This document shows, one piece after another, positions 11,140 through 21,195 of a stretch of DNA of 64,000 bases. Made by a program: the position numbers and the translations under genes. The stretch is from Hahellaceae bacterium (GTDB lineage: Bacteria > Pseudomonadota > Gammaproteobacteria > Pseudomonadales > Oleiphilaceae): contig JACKOB010000005.1 in the NCBI GenBank assembly GCA_024234575.1, forward strand, positions 186,001 to 250,000. Reading direction: 5' to 3'. How positions within the stretch are numbered: position 1 is the stretch's first letter; the number at the start of each line of letters is the position of its first letter. The notes under the pieces were generated by a model that had not been told where the DNA came from, made no database searches, and worked only from the letters and a program-made list of their open reading frames with translations.

Positions 11140-12135
11140 TCAGTTTTTCAGCGTCACGGATGCCGCAATTTTCATTGCACTTAACGGCGGTATTTCCCCG
11201 ACTATTGTAACATCATACTGATGATTAGCATGTACAACCTTGCGCGAGTAGGCAGTTGTCGCCCCCATCATCGTGCCCCCTTCAGGCATGCCTTCCCCGG
11301 TAAGAACTGGTACCACAAAAACACTAAAGCTGGCTAAACCATCGGAAAACACCTGTGAGTCGTACTTTTTGTCCGGCAGCCCCCCCTGCATTAACGCAAA
11401 GCCTGGCGGCACCCAACCGACCAGCCACTCTGGCACCGTCATAACCCTGTCGATCGTTGCGGTTGCTCGCTCTAGTGCGGTATTTTCATGCACCTTGGTG
11501 GTGCCCACTACAGTCGGATTAAGCTCTTCATCTGAGATAACCACCCCTAACTCTAACTGGGTATACTGAAACCTTTCTATTTCAGCACCAGAATCATCCA
11601 GCAAAAGATATTTCAGCAAAAATCCATCTGCTTTGTTTATCCATAACTGATAACTGTGCCGATAGGCATCAACCGCCCTTAAATAAAGTTTTTGGGCCAC
11701 AATACCTGCCACGCGATCCTCTCCTGCCGTCGACAAGTGGTAATTTTCAGCAAGTGTTTCCGGCATACCGCTAAGTTGTGCAAAGGGGCTACTAAACCCT
11801 GACTCATAGACGTTTATCGCATTTGCATTAGGCAAAATACAGATGATTTTCGAACCATCCCGCAAGATCTCACCCATCTCGCCATCCAACTGCAGCAACC
11901 GCTCTCTCACCACACCATCCTGCCAGCGATGCACAACCTTCATTGCGCTAAGAGCCGCACCATTTGAAAAAAGAAAAACGCCTCGAAAACTATGTTTGGA
12001 AGTGTTAGCCACCATTTTTTGAAACAACGCCCACGAGTTGTCAGACACACTGGCAACCAGTTCAGTCGCCATGCTTGCCGACGTTATCAAAAGTAAACCC
12101 AGCATACACAACCATCGCTGGACGACTGTCACCAT
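11140..12135 (-). CDS. mucB: sigma-E regulatory periplasmic protein MucB/RseB
   Basis: The protein has 331 residues from the ATG at 12135. I prefer this start because AAGGTGAG lies 10 bases upstream; a GTG at 12150 would add five residues. A signal peptide ends near ASMA-TEL. The lipid-sensing LolA-like domain (HSFRGVFLFSNGA, then YRHSYQLWINKADGF) is followed by the C-terminal domain (PEWLVGWVPPGF), as in RseB. The family binds the periplasmic part of MucA/RseA and shields it from DegS until lipopolysaccharide or lipid displaces it. It lies directly downstream of mucA. Confidence 0.95.
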   Translation of the reverse strand: MVTVVQRWLCMLGLLLITSASMATELVASVSDNSWALFQKMVANTSKHSFRGVFLFSNGAALSAMKVVHRWQDGVVRERLLQLDGEMGEILRDGSKIICILPNANAINVYESGFSSPFAQLSGMPETLAENYHLSTAGEDRVAGIVAQKLYLRAVDAYRHSYQLWINKADGFLLKYLLLDDSGAEIERFQYTQLELGVVISDEELNPTVVGTTKVHENTALERATATIDRVMTVPEWLVGWVPPGFALMQGGLPDKKYDSQVFSDGLASFSVFVVPVLTGEGMPEGGTMMGATTAYSRKVVHANHQYDVTIVGEIPPLSAMKIAASVTLKN

Positions 12136-12247
12136 CCGTAATTGACTCACCTTTCGAATTTCACCTTTAAACGCTTCGTTAAATACGCCAATTCAGCGCT
12201 CTTATAAACATCCAGGATTGCTAATTCTTTCTAGTCCATGCCTATTG

Positions 12248-13033
12248 CTATTCTGACATAACCGCCCGGTTGTTCGTGCTAAAGCTTGCCAGCCGCGCAT
12301 AGGGCGCAACGCCTTGGGGGGTGCCAAGAAACCCGGCACCTGCATGACGTAATAAGTACTCATTGAGCTGGTCTCTTTGCGAGACTGAGGAGCTCTTCGC
12401 CAATAAGTCGGGCCGTTGAGTAAATTCATCCATCGCCTTTTGCGACTCGGTTGTCTCTGCATCTGATCGAGCGATGTTGACAGGCATCTTTTTCAGTAAT
12501 GACAGAAGCTTCTCTTCGGCATCAACGCTTAATAGGCTGCCTGTACCGGAGGGCTGATCAACCACCGCAAACGATTGCCCCGCATCCGACGCTGGATTAG
12601 CCTGCAACAACTGAAACAACATCACGCTCACAAACGCAAAAGACGCGGCCACCGCCAAAGTTACCCAAGCACTTTTGGAAGAGTCGCTATTTAACGACCG
12701 ATCTACTGTAGAAGTTTTCGCACTCGCCAACCCCCTTCTAGCATCGCTCTCCGGTGTTAACCTGTTTTTCCTGGTAAAACCCTGTGCATCTGCTACTGCC
12801 TCACCGGGAGGGTTGATTCCGTCATTATCAAGCTGCGCGATAGCAGCGGAAACGCTCGCACTCACATCTACAGAGACGGTTCTCACCCCCCGAATACTTT
12901 CACTCAACTGGTTGTAACTACGCCATTGGGCACATATTTCATCCGACGACACACCTCGTAAACGCCTCCACTCGAGGTCATCAATTTCATTATCCACAAG
13001 GGCAGACAGAGTCTCTTTATGTTGATTTTCCAT
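12248..13033 (-). CDS. mucA: anti-sigma-E factor MucA/RseA
   Basis: The protein has 261 residues from the ATG at 13033 (a GTG three codons earlier is possible). The cytoplasmic anti-sigma domain starts ENQHKETLSALVDNEIDDLE and includes WRSYNQLSESIRG. A single membrane segment (SAWVTLAVAASFAFVSVML) is followed by a periplasmic tail that binds MucB. It is longer than Pseudomonas MucA (about 194 residues), mainly through a hydrophilic linker before the membrane segment. In the known system it holds sigma-E at the membrane and is cut by DegS/AlgW and RseP. It lies 87 bases after the sigma factor gene. Confidence 0.92.
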   Translation of the reverse strand: MENQHKETLSALVDNEIDDLEWRRLRGVSSDEICAQWRSYNQLSESIRGVRTVSVDVSASVSAAIAQLDNDGINPPGEAVADAQGFTRKNRLTPESDARRGLASAKTSTVDRSLNSDSSKSAWVTLAVAASFAFVSVMLFQLLQANPASDAGQSFAVVDQPSGTGSLLSVDAEEKLLSLLKKMPVNIARSDAETTESQKAMDEFTQRPDLLAKSSSVSQRDQLNEYLLRHAGAGFLGTPQGVAPYARLASFSTNNRAVMSE

Positions 13034-13120
13034 ACGCGTCACTACCTCGACGAATTAATCATTTTTCAGGTCTCACCGCTGCCATTAAGCTGACACAGGT
13101 GAGACACCCTAATCACCCCA

Positions 13121-13720
13121 TTAGCCATTGTTCTCTAACAACATATAAGGTGCGATAACCTGATCTAACATTTCTCTGGCACGAAAGATTCGTGATCGCA
13201 CGGTGCCCACGGGGCATTCCATAATCTGCGCGATGTCTTCGTAACTCAGCCCTTCCAGCTCACGCAGGGTTATTGCCAGACGCAACTCTTCCGGCAGCTC
13301 AGTCAACGCCTTTTGAATAACCTGCTCCAGCTGATTTTTTTGTAGTAGGCGATCTGGCGACTCGAGAGAACGTAAAGAAGACGGCGTCATGTGGAACTCA
13401 GAATCATCAAGTTCAACATCCATTGTTGGTGGCCGACGACCTTTTGCCACCAGATAATTTTTCGATGTGTTTACGGCAATTCGATATAACCAGGTATAAA
13501 ACGCGCTATCTCCACGAAAGCTTTTAATAGATCGATAGGCCTTAATAAAAGCTTCCTGAGTGACATCGTGAATATCCTGATGATCTGCCACATAGCGCGA
13601 GACAATACTTGCCACCCTGCCCTGGTACTTAATGACCAGCATATCAAAGGCGACCTTATCCCCACGCTGCACCAATCCAACAAGATGCTTGTCTGTCGCC
13701 TGCTGTTTAGCTTCCAACAT
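13121..13720 (-). CDS. rpoE: extracytoplasmic sigma factor sigma-E / AlgU
   Basis: From the ATG at 13720 the protein has 199 residues, close to the usual 190-195, starting MLEAKQQATDKHLVGLVQRG. AGGA lies 6 bases upstream. Region 2 is clear (DVTQEAFIKAYRSIKSFRGD, then FYTWLYRIAVNTSKNYLV). Region 4 has ELEGLSYEDIAQIMECPVGT, then VRSRIFRAREML. The frame stays open upstream, and another ATG at 13879 with a better site (AAGG 6 bases away) would add 53 residues; see findings. The gene heads the mucA-mucB-rseC-mucD locus and is divergent from nadB, the arrangement in Pseudomonas-like genomes. Confidence 0.96.
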   Translation of the reverse strand: MLEAKQQATDKHLVGLVQRGDKVAFDMLVIKYQGRVASIVSRYVADHQDIHDVTQEAFIKAYRSIKSFRGDSAFYTWLYRIAVNTSKNYLVAKGRRPPTMDVELDDSEFHMTPSSLRSLESPDRLLQKNQLEQVIQKALTELPEELRLAITLRELEGLSYEDIAQIMECPVGTVRSRIFRAREMLDQVIAPYMLLENNG

Positions 13721-13990
13721 AGTCGTCCTGGTAATGGTTCTTTTTAATGCACAGATATCATCACGCACCGCAGAAACCGGGGTAAGACGATCTCTTCCCT
13801 TCGTCAAAAACCTCGCCGCTTCAGCAGCCTGCTGACTCACACCGGATGAATCAATCACATCCTGCACCAATGCGTCCATTATAAACCTTCTCGTGTTGAA
13901 TTCTGATAAAACAATGTCCGCAGGAAAAGGGTGATGACCCCAACGACTCGACAAACGCTTTTTTCTTGCGTGCTTTCTTTGCTAACAGAA

Positions 13991-14017
13991 ATAGACAGCC
14001 GACTGGAATTTTAGTTC
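13991..14017 (-). promoter_or_regulatory. candidate sigma-E-dependent promoter for rpoE
   Basis: On the minus strand GAACTA (14012-14017) is followed after exactly 16 bases by TCTAT (13991-13995). The sigma-E consensus is GAACTT, 16-17 bases, TCTGA or TCAAA. The -35 matches in 5 of 6 positions, the -10 only in its first three. Transcription would start near 13985, about 105 bases before the upstream ATG. Autoregulation of this sigma factor is well known in relatives. Confidence 0.45.
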
Positions 14018-14073
14018 AATGCTCCACTGGTAATTTTTCAAAACTCTCAAAACTGTTGGAGCGCCACCCGCCC

Positions 14074-15678
14074 ATGAGTAATCGCTACAAATACGATGTT
14101 CTGATTATCGGAACGGGCGCAGCCGGCCTGACGGCTGCACTGATGTTACCGGACAACGCTCGCATTGCCATTGTGAGTAAATCCGAACTCATGAGCGGTT
14201 CAACACTCTATGCACAAGGGGGAATTGCCGCCGTTCTCGACGACGATGACTCCGTTGCCTCTCATATCGAAGACACGCTGGTCGCAGGCGCAGGACTGTG
14301 CCATAAAGATGCTGTGCGCTGGACTGTCAAAAACGGCAAAGCTTCGATCAAATGGCTGATTCAACAAGGTGTGACCTTTACCAAAACAGAAACCGATGAA
14401 ACCTATCACCTAACCAAAGAAGGCGGCCACAGCCACCGGCGCGTTATTCACTCGGCTGATGCCACAGGCAAAGCGGTATCAACCAGCCTGAATGAAAAAG
14501 TAAGACAACGACCCAACGTCGACATTTTTGAAAACAGGGTTGCCATTGATCTGATTACCCATAGAAAACTTTTTCTGCCAGGAAATCGCTGTGTCGGAGC
14601 GTACATTCTCAACCGTGAAAACTCTCACGTTGAACTATTTCAGGCCCGATTTGTGGTATTGGCAACCGGTGGTGCCAGCAAAGCCTATTTATATACCAGC
14701 AACCCCGATGGTGCCTCAGGAGATGGTATCGCCATGGCATGGCGTAGTGGCTGTCGTGTCGCTAACATGGAGTTTAATCAATTTCATCCCACCTGCCTGT
14801 ACCACCCGCAAGCTAAAGCTTATCTGATTACCGAAGCACTTCGCGGAGAAGGAGGAAAACTCCTTTTGCCCAACGGCAAGCAGTTCATGCACCGATTCGA
14901 CCCCCGCAAAGAGCTGGCGCCAAGAGATATTGTCGCCAGAGCCATAGACCACGAGATGAAGCGACTTGGGGCAGATAACCTTTACCTTGATATCAGCCAC
15001 AAACCCGCCGATTTTATCAAAGAGCACTTTCCAACAATTTACCAGGGCTGCCTGAAGTTTGGCATAGATATCACCCGGCAACCGATCCCGATTGTTCCGG
15101 CCGCGCATTATACCTGCGGCGGGGTAATCACCAATAAACATGGTGCCACGGACATTAACCAACTGTACGTTATCGGTGAAGCTTCCTTCACTGGTTTACA
15201 CGGGGCCAACCGCCTCGCCAGTAACTCGTTACTCGAATGCCTCGTCTATGCCAAAGCAGCAGCAGACCACATCCGGGAACATTTCGATGAAGTACCGCCA
15301 CCACCGGATGCTCCCCAGTGGGATGAATCCCAGGTGACTAACTCGGACGAAGACGTGGTGCTATCCCACAACTGGGATGAACTGCGCCGCTTTATGTGGG
15401 ACTACGTTGGTATCGTCAGAACCAACAAACGTCTGCAAAGAGCAAAACATCGTGTCGATTTGCTGTCACAGGAAATACGCGAATATTACAGCAATTACAA
15501 AGTTACCAACGACCTGCTTGAGCTACGTAACCTGGTGACAGTGTCAGATCTCATTATCTGTTCGGCCATTCAACGAAAGGAAAGCCGTGGCCTGCACTAC
15601 ACCCTTGACTACCCCAAAACCTTAAAAACTGCCCGCGACACCATTTTGGTACCAACAAATTATCTCGCGCGCGAATAG
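14074..15678 (+). CDS. nadB: L-aspartate oxidase NadB
   Basis: The protein has 534 residues from the ATG at 14074; the frame is open 36 codons further up, but the family start is [18 protein letters not shown]. The FAD-binding [16 protein letters not shown] is followed by [19 protein letters not shown], the active-site region (HTRRV-like [13 protein letters not shown]) and [16 protein letters not shown], all typical of NadB. It oxidises L-aspartate to iminoaspartate, first step of quinolinate and NAD synthesis. It is divergent from rpoE, as in Pseudomonas. Confidence 0.97.
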   Translation: MSNRYKYDVLIIGTGAAGLTAALMLPDNARIAIVSKSELMSGSTLYAQGGIAAVLDDDDSVASHIEDTLVAGAGLCHKDAVRWTVKNGKASIKWLIQQGVTFTKTETDETYHLTKEGGHSHRRVIHSADATGKAVSTSLNEKVRQRPNVDIFENRVAIDLITHRKLFLPGNRCVGAYILNRENSHVELFQARFVVLATGGASKAYLYTSNPDGASGDGIAMAWRSGCRVANMEFNQFHPTCLYHPQAKAYLITEALRGEGGKLLLPNGKQFMHRFDPRKELAPRDIVARAIDHEMKRLGADNLYLDISHKPADFIKEHFPTIYQGCLKFGIDITRQPIPIVPAAHYTCGGVITNKHGATDINQLYVIGEASFTGLHGANRLASNSLLECLVYAKAAADHIREHFDEVPPPPDAPQWDESQVTNSDEDVVLSHNWDELRRFMWDYVGIVRTNKRLQRAKHRVDLLSQEIREYYSNYKVTNDLLELRNLVTVSDLIICSAIQRKESRGLHYTLDYPKTLKTARDTILVPTNYLARE

Positions 15679-15717
15679 CACAGCTGACCACACACCACAC
15701 CGCCGAACAAATCACTT

Positions 15718-15746
15718 TTGCCCTCTGGCAAGGGTGTCGGTATAAT
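15718..15746 (+). promoter_or_regulatory. sigma-70 promoter upstream of sdhE
   Basis: TTGCCC at 15718-15723 and a perfect TATAAT at 15741-15746 are separated by 17 bases. The pair lies 39 bases upstream of the sdhE ATG, between nadB and sdhE. Confidence 0.68.
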
Positions 15747-15784
15747 TCGCGCGAAGTTTTCCCGCCTGACATGAGATATCCAAA

Positions 15785-16039
15785 ATGGATGAAGCAACCG
15801 AACGTAAGAAACTTTTTTGGCATAGCCGCCGCGGAATGTTAGAACTAGATGTGCTGTTAGTCCCCTTCTTGGAAGAGGCATACGGTGACCTAGCCGCTGA
15901 CGACAAAGAACGTTATAAAAAACTGCTAGAAAGTGAAGACACCGACATGTTCGCCTGGTTTATGCAACACGCCCAACCTGACGACCCGGATTTGCAAAGA
16001 ATTGTTCGCCTCATTCTGGAACGGGTGCAACCCAAATAA
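15785..16039 (+). CDS. sdhE: succinate dehydrogenase flavinylation factor SdhE
   Basis: This 84-residue protein carries the SdhE signature [14 protein letters not shown] near residue 12 with the conserved RGxxE, then [16 protein letters not shown]. SdhE helps attach FAD covalently to SdhA and FrdA. E. coli YgfY was once described as an antitoxin paired with YgfX (CptBA), a view the flavinylation work largely replaced. It is followed 19 bases later by ygfX. Confidence 0.96.
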   Translation: MDEATERKKLFWHSRRGMLELDVLLVPFLEEAYGDLAADDKERYKKLLESEDTDMFAWFMQHAQPDDPDLQRIVRLILERVQPK

Positions 16040-16058
16040 ATATTTCAAGCGCTCACGG

Positions 16059-16550
16059 ATGAGACAATTGATAAACCCACCTTTTGAAAATATCCACCTG
16101 CAGCTAAGGCCATCCAGGCAAATAGTATGCGCCCAAATACTCTTCTTTGGCGTGCTGACTTACATCATTAGTAAACTAAGTCTTCCTTTATTCGGTAAAA
16201 CGACTTTGCTCCTGATAACCGTGGCTATTTTTATTACCGACGTCAGGAGAAACGCGCGCCTGCTTAGCGCGGGGGCAATCAGGATTATTCATATAGCAAA
16301 TAACAAACTGACGTTGACACACTCTGACGGCACCAGCAAACAGGCAACCCTCATGCCCTATAGTTTGATTTCACCGCGACTAACCATACTTGTGGTGAAA
16401 TACGCCAAACGGCATCTACCAAGACCGATTTATTTAACCACCGACAACTGCACGACAACGGACTACCGACGTTTACGCGCGCTGCTAACAATGAGGGGGA
16501 AGAAACTGCTGCAGCCCCCCGCGATCAAGACCCAATCCTCCACTCATTAA
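16059..16550 (+). CDS. YgfX/CptA-like small membrane protein
   Basis: From the ATG at 16059 the protein has 163 residues. Two membrane segments (around residues 24-62) are followed by a basic cytoplasmic part. Size, topology and position directly after sdhE match the YgfX (CptA) family, though sequence identity looks low. In E. coli this protein was reported to interfere with the division and shape proteins FtsZ and MreB. The frame is open upstream through sdhE (about 15933), but that stretch is a shadow of sdhE. The ribosome site is weak. Confidence 0.72.
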   Translation: MRQLINPPFENIHLQLRPSRQIVCAQILFFGVLTYIISKLSLPLFGKTTLLLITVAIFITDVRRNARLLSAGAIRIIHIANNKLTLTHSDGTSKQATLMPYSLISPRLTILVVKYAKRHLPRPIYLTTDNCTTTDYRRLRALLTMRGKKLLQPPAIKTQSSTH

Positions 16551-16637
16551 CATATAAAGAGATTGTTTTTTCACATTACACCCACATATCTACTACTATG
16601 CTTGTCCTATTCTTAAACCGTCACCAGAAACCACACT

Positions 16638-17684
16638 ATGATTGATACAACCTGGCCTGCACTCATCCAGAATTCCCGCGCCATTGACGCAAATGAGCCT
16701 GGCAGCACTTGCCCTAGAATTTACCCCTTAACAGATACCTGCATTGTTGAAGTAAGTGGCGATGGAGCCGAGAAATTATTACAAGGACAACTCACTTGCG
16801 ATGTGCGCACACTTAACGATCAACAAGGTGCCTTCGGTGCGATTTGTACGCCACAGGGGAGGATGTTTTCCCTCTTCAGAATCGTTAGAAGCGAAGGTGT
16901 GTTTTTACTTAAAATGAGTCAAAGCACCGTAGAGCCGTTTTTACAGCGCATTGAGAAATATCGCCAATTTTTTAAGGCAGATATTCAGGTTAAATCCGAC
17001 AAAGTCTGCTTTGGGCTGCATATACCCGATGCCAGCTATGCGAATAACGACTCACTTAACGCCTGGATAAACACTCTGCCAAAAGGCGCTAATCACCAGC
17101 GGACGCAGCAAAACACGACCGTATTTCGCCTGCCAACCTTAGCCAACTACTGGGAGATTTGGACAGATAAAAACAGCTGGATAAACGACTCCAGCGGCCT
17201 GCCTTTAAGAGAATTACTCACCGACACGCAACCGCAGGCTGAACTCACAGAAACAAACGAATGGAATATTCAACTGGCTTTAGGCGGCATTCCCGAGCTC
17301 GCAGAAAAGAGCGTCGACCAGCTGGTGCCACATATGGTCAACCTGCACAAAATTGGCGGCGTCAGCTTTAAGAAAGGTTGTTATACAGGCCAGGAAATAG
17401 TGGCCAGAATGGAGTATCTAGGAAAATTAAAGAAGCAGGTATACTGCTACCAAGCATCCCACGAACGCTGCCTTGGTGCCGAAACGACTATTCATGATCA
17501 AGAGGGAGCAAACCTTGGCTCTTTTATCAGCAGCTTTAAGAATCAACTAGGTGTCGCCGGACTGGCATTGCTACCAAAATCTCTCGAAGATAACTTCGAG
17601 AATAATACCTACCAGCTAGAGTCAGTGATTGACGGGGAAAGCATCAGTTTGGCGCTTAGCCTCCCTCGCTATTTGTCAGTTTAG
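16638..17684 (+). CDS. ygfZ: YgfZ/GcvT-like folate-binding protein for Fe-S assembly
   Basis: The protein has 348 residues with the family signature KKGCYTGQEIVARMEYLGK around residue 250, including the conserved cysteine. Other matches are LLQGQLTCDV and ICTPQGRMFSLFRI. YgfZ needs tetrahydrofolate and supports certain iron-sulfur enzymes, including MiaB and succinate dehydrogenase. Its neighbourhood with sdhE and nadB (flavin and Fe-S related) is common in this group. Confidence 0.95.
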   Translation: MIDTTWPALIQNSRAIDANEPGSTCPRIYPLTDTCIVEVSGDGAEKLLQGQLTCDVRTLNDQQGAFGAICTPQGRMFSLFRIVRSEGVFLLKMSQSTVEPFLQRIEKYRQFFKADIQVKSDKVCFGLHIPDASYANNDSLNAWINTLPKGANHQRTQQNTTVFRLPTLANYWEIWTDKNSWINDSSGLPLRELLTDTQPQAELTETNEWNIQLALGGIPELAEKSVDQLVPHMVNLHKIGGVSFKKGCYTGQEIVARMEYLGKLKKQVYCYQASHERCLGAETTIHDQEGANLGSFISSFKNQLGVAGLALLPKSLEDNFENNTYQLESVIDGESISLALSLPRYLSV

Positions 17685-17700
17685 TCAGCGAACACAATGC

Positions 17701-17720
17701 GAGGCTCTCACATGAGCCTC
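17701..17720 (+). terminator. possible weak terminator after ygfZ
   Basis: A perfect 7-bp GC-rich stem (GAGGCTC 17701-17707 with GAGCCTC 17714-17720) and a 6-base loop lie 16 bases after the stop codon. Only ATTTACT follows, so the T tract is poor. Confidence 0.4.
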
Positions 17721-17795
17721 ATTTACTACAAAAGCTTTTCCATCGAAAAAACGAGTAAATTTGTTCTGCTGTGAAAATGAAATTTTCTCATGTTC

Positions 17796-17804
17796 TGCTA
17801 TAAC
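17796..17804 (+). promoter_or_regulatory. extended -10 promoter candidate before the HDOD gene
   Basis: TGCTATAAC (17796-17804) fits an extended -10 element (TGnTATAAT). No convincing -35 lies at the right distance. An 9-base direct repeat, TGTTCTGCT, occurs at 17762-17770 and 17791-17799, the second copy overlapping this element; it could be an activator site. Confidence 0.42.
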
Positions 17805-17869
17805 TAAAAGATGTTTATCGTACGCCAACGAGAGTTACACTCCAAAACATCTCAGAGAGTTGAGAAAAT

Positions 17870-18709
17870 ATGTCAGAAATTGCAGAAAAAATAAAATCCG
17901 ACATTCTTAAGGCCATTGAAAACGACACGATGGTGTTGCCCACACTGCCAGAAGTAGCGTTGAATGTTCGTGAAATTGCGGAAAATCCGGACTCATCAAT
18001 TGGACAAATTGTTGAAGTCATCAGCAAAGATGCTGCACTAACTGCCCGTATTATTCGCGTGTGCAACAGCCCGTTACTCAGGGGCAGCCGCGAAATCAGC
18101 AACCTCAACATGGCAGTAAGCCGCCTGGGCATGACCTACACCAGTAACCTCGCAACGGGCTTGGCGATGGAGCAAATGTTCCAGGCGACAACCGAAATGA
18201 TTGATAGAAAAATGCGGGAAGTGTGGCAAAAAAGTACCGAAATTGCAGGCATCAGTCATGTACTTTGTCAACACTACACGAAACTCAAACCCGACCAGGC
18301 GACCCTGGCAGGTCTTGTTCACCTCATCGGTGCACTGCCAATACTCCGTTATGTCGAGGAAAAAGACGTGCAAATAAATAGCGTTATTCTTGACAACATT
18401 ATTGATGAAATTCACCCAAGAATTGGCGCGAAAATTCTCGAGAAATGGGATTTCTCTGAGGAAATGCGAAATATTCCAACCAGCTATTTGGACTTCCAAA
18501 GAAGTGTGCCAAAGGCAGACTATTCAGACATCGTCATGATCGCAAATTTGCAAACCCTGGTAGGGACAGATCACCCCTACACTGAGATGGACTGGACAAC
18601 AATCTCGGCGTTCGACCGGCTTGGGCTGGATCCAAACATCGATCTCAATGAAGCCGAAGACCTTTCTGAAGACATGGAAGCGGCAATGGCATTGTTAAAT
18701 TCGCAATAA
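17870..18709 (+). CDS. HDOD domain signalling protein
   Basis: This 279-residue protein consists mainly of one HDOD domain: LPTLPEVALNVREIAENP at the start, then IVEVISKDAALTARIIRVCN and AVSRLGMTYTSNLATGLA. HDOD domains are HD-related but lack the metal-binding catalytic residues, and act in signalling, often linked to cyclic-di-GMP or stress responses. No receiver or GGDEF domain is fused. It stands alone between ygfZ and ung, with its own candidate promoter. Exact function is not known. Confidence 0.9.
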   Translation: MSEIAEKIKSDILKAIENDTMVLPTLPEVALNVREIAENPDSSIGQIVEVISKDAALTARIIRVCNSPLLRGSREISNLNMAVSRLGMTYTSNLATGLAMEQMFQATTEMIDRKMREVWQKSTEIAGISHVLCQHYTKLKPDQATLAGLVHLIGALPILRYVEEKDVQINSVILDNIIDEIHPRIGAKILEKWDFSEEMRNIPTSYLDFQRSVPKADYSDIVMIANLQTLVGTDHPYTEMDWTTISAFDRLGLDPNIDLNEAEDLSEDMEAAMALLNSQ

Positions 18710-18768
18710 AGGCTCATCACCAGGGGCCTGCTCTGGCTCCTGGTTCTGCAAGACCCCCACAGTCTGGT

Positions 18769-19512
18769 TTACCCTTCAGCCGCTCCAATTTCAGGCAATG
18801 ACCAGTCAATTGGCGTTTTAGCGATTGATTTAAGGTATTGATTGGTGCGTGAAAAATGTTTGCAACCAAAGAAACCACGATGCGATGACAAAGGCGAAGG
18901 ATGGGGCGCTTTTAACACCAGGTGCTTCGATTCATCAATAAGCTGCCCTTTTTTCTGTGCGTAGCTTCCCCACAGCAAAAAAACCAACCCATCACGCTGG
19001 TCGTTAAGTGTCTCAATGACCTTATCGGTAAACGTCTCCCACCCTTTACCTGCATGGGAACCGGCATTCGCCTGTTCAACAGTCAGCACCGAGTTAAGCA
19101 AAAGCACCCCCTGCTTGCTCCACGCGTCCAGGCAACCATGCCCTGGCACAGGTATACCCATATCACTATTAATTTCTTTAAAGATATTTACTAACGAAGG
19201 TGGCGGCTTAACCCCAGGTCGCACTGAAAAGCAAAGTCCGTGCGCCTGCCCTGGGCCATGGTAGGGATCTTGTCCGAGCAACACGACTTTAACATCATCG
19301 AAATGCGTATGATTAAAAGCATTGAATATTTGCGACCCTCTGGGATATATGATCTTTCCCTGTTGTTTTTCTTCAGAGAGAAACGTACGTAACGCTCGCA
19401 TATAAGGCTTATCAAACTCAGCACCAACCATACGCATCCAGGACTCATGAAGCCGTCCTTTCACTGACGCATCTTTCGCTGACGCATAAATATCCTCAGG
19501 AAGCTCAGCCAT
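18769..19512 (-). CDS. ung: uracil-DNA glycosylase
   Basis: The protein has 247 residues from the ATG at 19512, chosen because AAGGA lies 6 bases upstream; an ATG seven codons earlier lacks a ribosome site. The water-activating loop [19 protein letters not shown] and the DNA-intercalation motif [18 protein letters not shown] are intact. It removes uracil from DNA after cytosine deamination or dUTP incorporation. Family 1 identity is certain. Confidence 0.98.
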   Translation of the reverse strand: MAELPEDIYASAKDASVKGRLHESWMRMVGAEFDKPYMRALRTFLSEEKQQGKIIYPRGSQIFNAFNHTHFDDVKVVLLGQDPYHGPGQAHGLCFSVRPGVKPPPSLVNIFKEINSDMGIPVPGHGCLDAWSKQGVLLLNSVLTVEQANAGSHAGKGWETFTDKVIETLNDQRDGLVFLLWGSYAQKKGQLIDESKHLVLKAPHPSPLSSHRGFFGCKHFSRTNQYLKSIAKTPIDWSLPEIGAAEG

Positions 19513-19560
19513 GGCTTGTCCTTCATTTTTCAAACGGGGGGGGAAACGAATTTAAAACAA

Positions 19561-19588
19561 GCCCTCTGAGTAGAACTTCTCAAAGGGC
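19561..19588 (-). terminator. terminator after lysS
   Basis: A 10-bp stem (19561-19570 with 19579-19588) has one C-A mismatch. On the minus strand it is followed by CTTGTTTT. It lies just past the lysS stop codon. Confidence 0.65.
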
Positions 19589-19599
19589 TTTCACTTAGG

Positions 19600-21096
19600 T
19601 TAGGCCTCGCGAGGCTTCATGTGAGGAAACAAGATAACATCACGAATAGAGGGCGAATCTGTAAACAGCATTACCAACCGGTCGATACCGATACCTTCAC
19701 CTGCCGTCGGTGGTAAACCATGCTCCAGTGCAACAATATAATCTTCATCGTAATGCATGGCTTCATCATCACCGGCATCTTTTTCTTCAACCTGCTTTCT
19801 AAAACGTTCGGCCTGATCTTCGGGATCATTTAACTCCGAGAACCCATTGGCAATTTCCCTGCCACCAACAAAGAACTCGAAACGATCGGTAACCAGCGGG
19901 TTCTCATCGTTACGTCTTGCCAATGGCGACACTTCTGTGGGGTACTCGGTGATAAAGGTCGGCTGCTTCAATAAGTGCTCAACCGTCTCTTCAAATATTT
20001 CTATATGAACCTTGCCAAGCCCCCAGGTAGACTTCACTTTAATGCCCAGCTTTTCTGCAACGGCACTGGCAGATTCAAGGGTTGCCAAAGATTCTGCAGA
20101 AATATCCTTACGGTAATGCAGAATGGACTCCACCACGGTCATGCGCGCAAATGGCTGACCAAAGTCATACTCATCTCCCTGATAATGCACTATGGTCGTA
20201 CCAAGAATATTAGTCGCCAATTCACGCAACATTTCTTCAGTGGTATCCATCAAGTCACGATAATCGGCATAAGCCTGATAGAACTCAATCATCGTAAACT
20301 CAGGATTGTGTCGAGTCGACAACCCTTCATTTCGGAAATTCCGGTTAATTTCAAACACACGCTCAAAACCACCAACCACCAAGCGCTTTAAATACAGCTC
20401 TGGGGCAATACGCAAAAACATTTCAATATCTAACGAGTTATGAAAGGTTACAAAGGGCTTGGCAGACGCGCCACCAGGTATCACTTGCAGCATCGGCGTT
20501 TCAGCTTCGATAAAATCGCGCTTACTTAAGAAATGTCTGATACCTTCAATAATTTTAGAGCGAATGCGAAATGTGTTTCGTGTTTCTTCATTAACGATCA
20601 GGTCAACATACCGTTGACGATATTTCATTTCCTGATCAGTCAGACCATGAAACTTCTCTGGTAACGGGCGCAGGGATTTCGTCAGTAATGCAAACTCTTC
20701 CAGCATGACATATAAATCGCCACGACCTGATTTGTGCAAGGTCCCTTCCACGCCAACGATATCACCGATATCCCAGTTTTTGATAACCTTCTGAACTTCT
20801 TTATCAGCGTAAAGCTGAATACGTCCAGTCATATCCTGGAGCACAAAGAAAGGCCCACGTCGAGCCATCAGGCGACCACCGACCTTCACTCTTTGACCAA
20901 TCGTCTCTAGCTCTTCTTTCTCTTTATCGCCATACCTGACTTGTAACTCAGCGGCATAACTGTCGCGTTTGAACCCATTCGGGAAAGCAATTCCCTGACT
21001 GCGCAATTCAGTGAGCTTCTGCCGTCTTTCTGCGATCAGTTTATTTTCATCAAGTTCTTTTGAATTACTCTCTGATGCTTGCACTTCGTTAGACAT
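19600..21096 (-). CDS. lysS: lysyl-tRNA synthetase, class II
   Basis: The protein has 498 residues from the ATG at 21096; a TTG five codons earlier is less likely. It has the N-terminal anticodon-binding OB-fold ([18 protein letters not shown]) and class II motif 2 ([19 protein letters not shown]) and motif 3 ([13 protein letters not shown]). It charges tRNA-Lys. It lies 99 bases after prfB, the same prfB-lysS order as in E. coli and Pseudomonas. Confidence 0.98.
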   Translation of the reverse strand: MSNEVQASESNSKELDENKLIAERRQKLTELRSQGIAFPNGFKRDSYAAELQVRYGDKEKEELETIGQRVKVGGRLMARRGPFFVLQDMTGRIQLYADKEVQKVIKNWDIGDIVGVEGTLHKSGRGDLYVMLEEFALLTKSLRPLPEKFHGLTDQEMKYRQRYVDLIVNEETRNTFRIRSKIIEGIRHFLSKRDFIEAETPMLQVIPGGASAKPFVTFHNSLDIEMFLRIAPELYLKRLVVGGFERVFEINRNFRNEGLSTRHNPEFTMIEFYQAYADYRDLMDTTEEMLRELATNILGTTIVHYQGDEYDFGQPFARMTVVESILHYRKDISAESLATLESASAVAEKLGIKVKSTWGLGKVHIEIFEETVEHLLKQPTFITEYPTEVSPLARRNDENPLVTDRFEFFVGGREIANGFSELNDPEDQAERFRKQVEEKDAGDDEAMHYDEDYIVALEHGLPPTAGEGIGIDRLVMLFTDSPSIRDVILFPHMKPREA

Positions 21097-21195
21097 TCGA
21101 TCTAGTCTCAACCTGTTTTCAGTTCAACACTCAAATCCATACCTTGCGGTATACATTCACTATTTCGTCATCAGCCAGCTAGTTACTGATGTATT

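Noticed and set aside
14716..15162. 148-codon open frame antisense to nadB
   Set aside because: It mirrors a strongly conserved stretch of nadB and has no ribosome site or family resemblance.
15933..16058. Upstream extension of ygfX overlapping sdhE
   Set aside because: These 42 codons are sdhE read in another frame; the conserved part begins at 16059.
18720..18743. Stem between the converging HDOD and ung genes as a terminator
   Set aside because: The 8-bp stem has one mismatch and neither strand has a T run.
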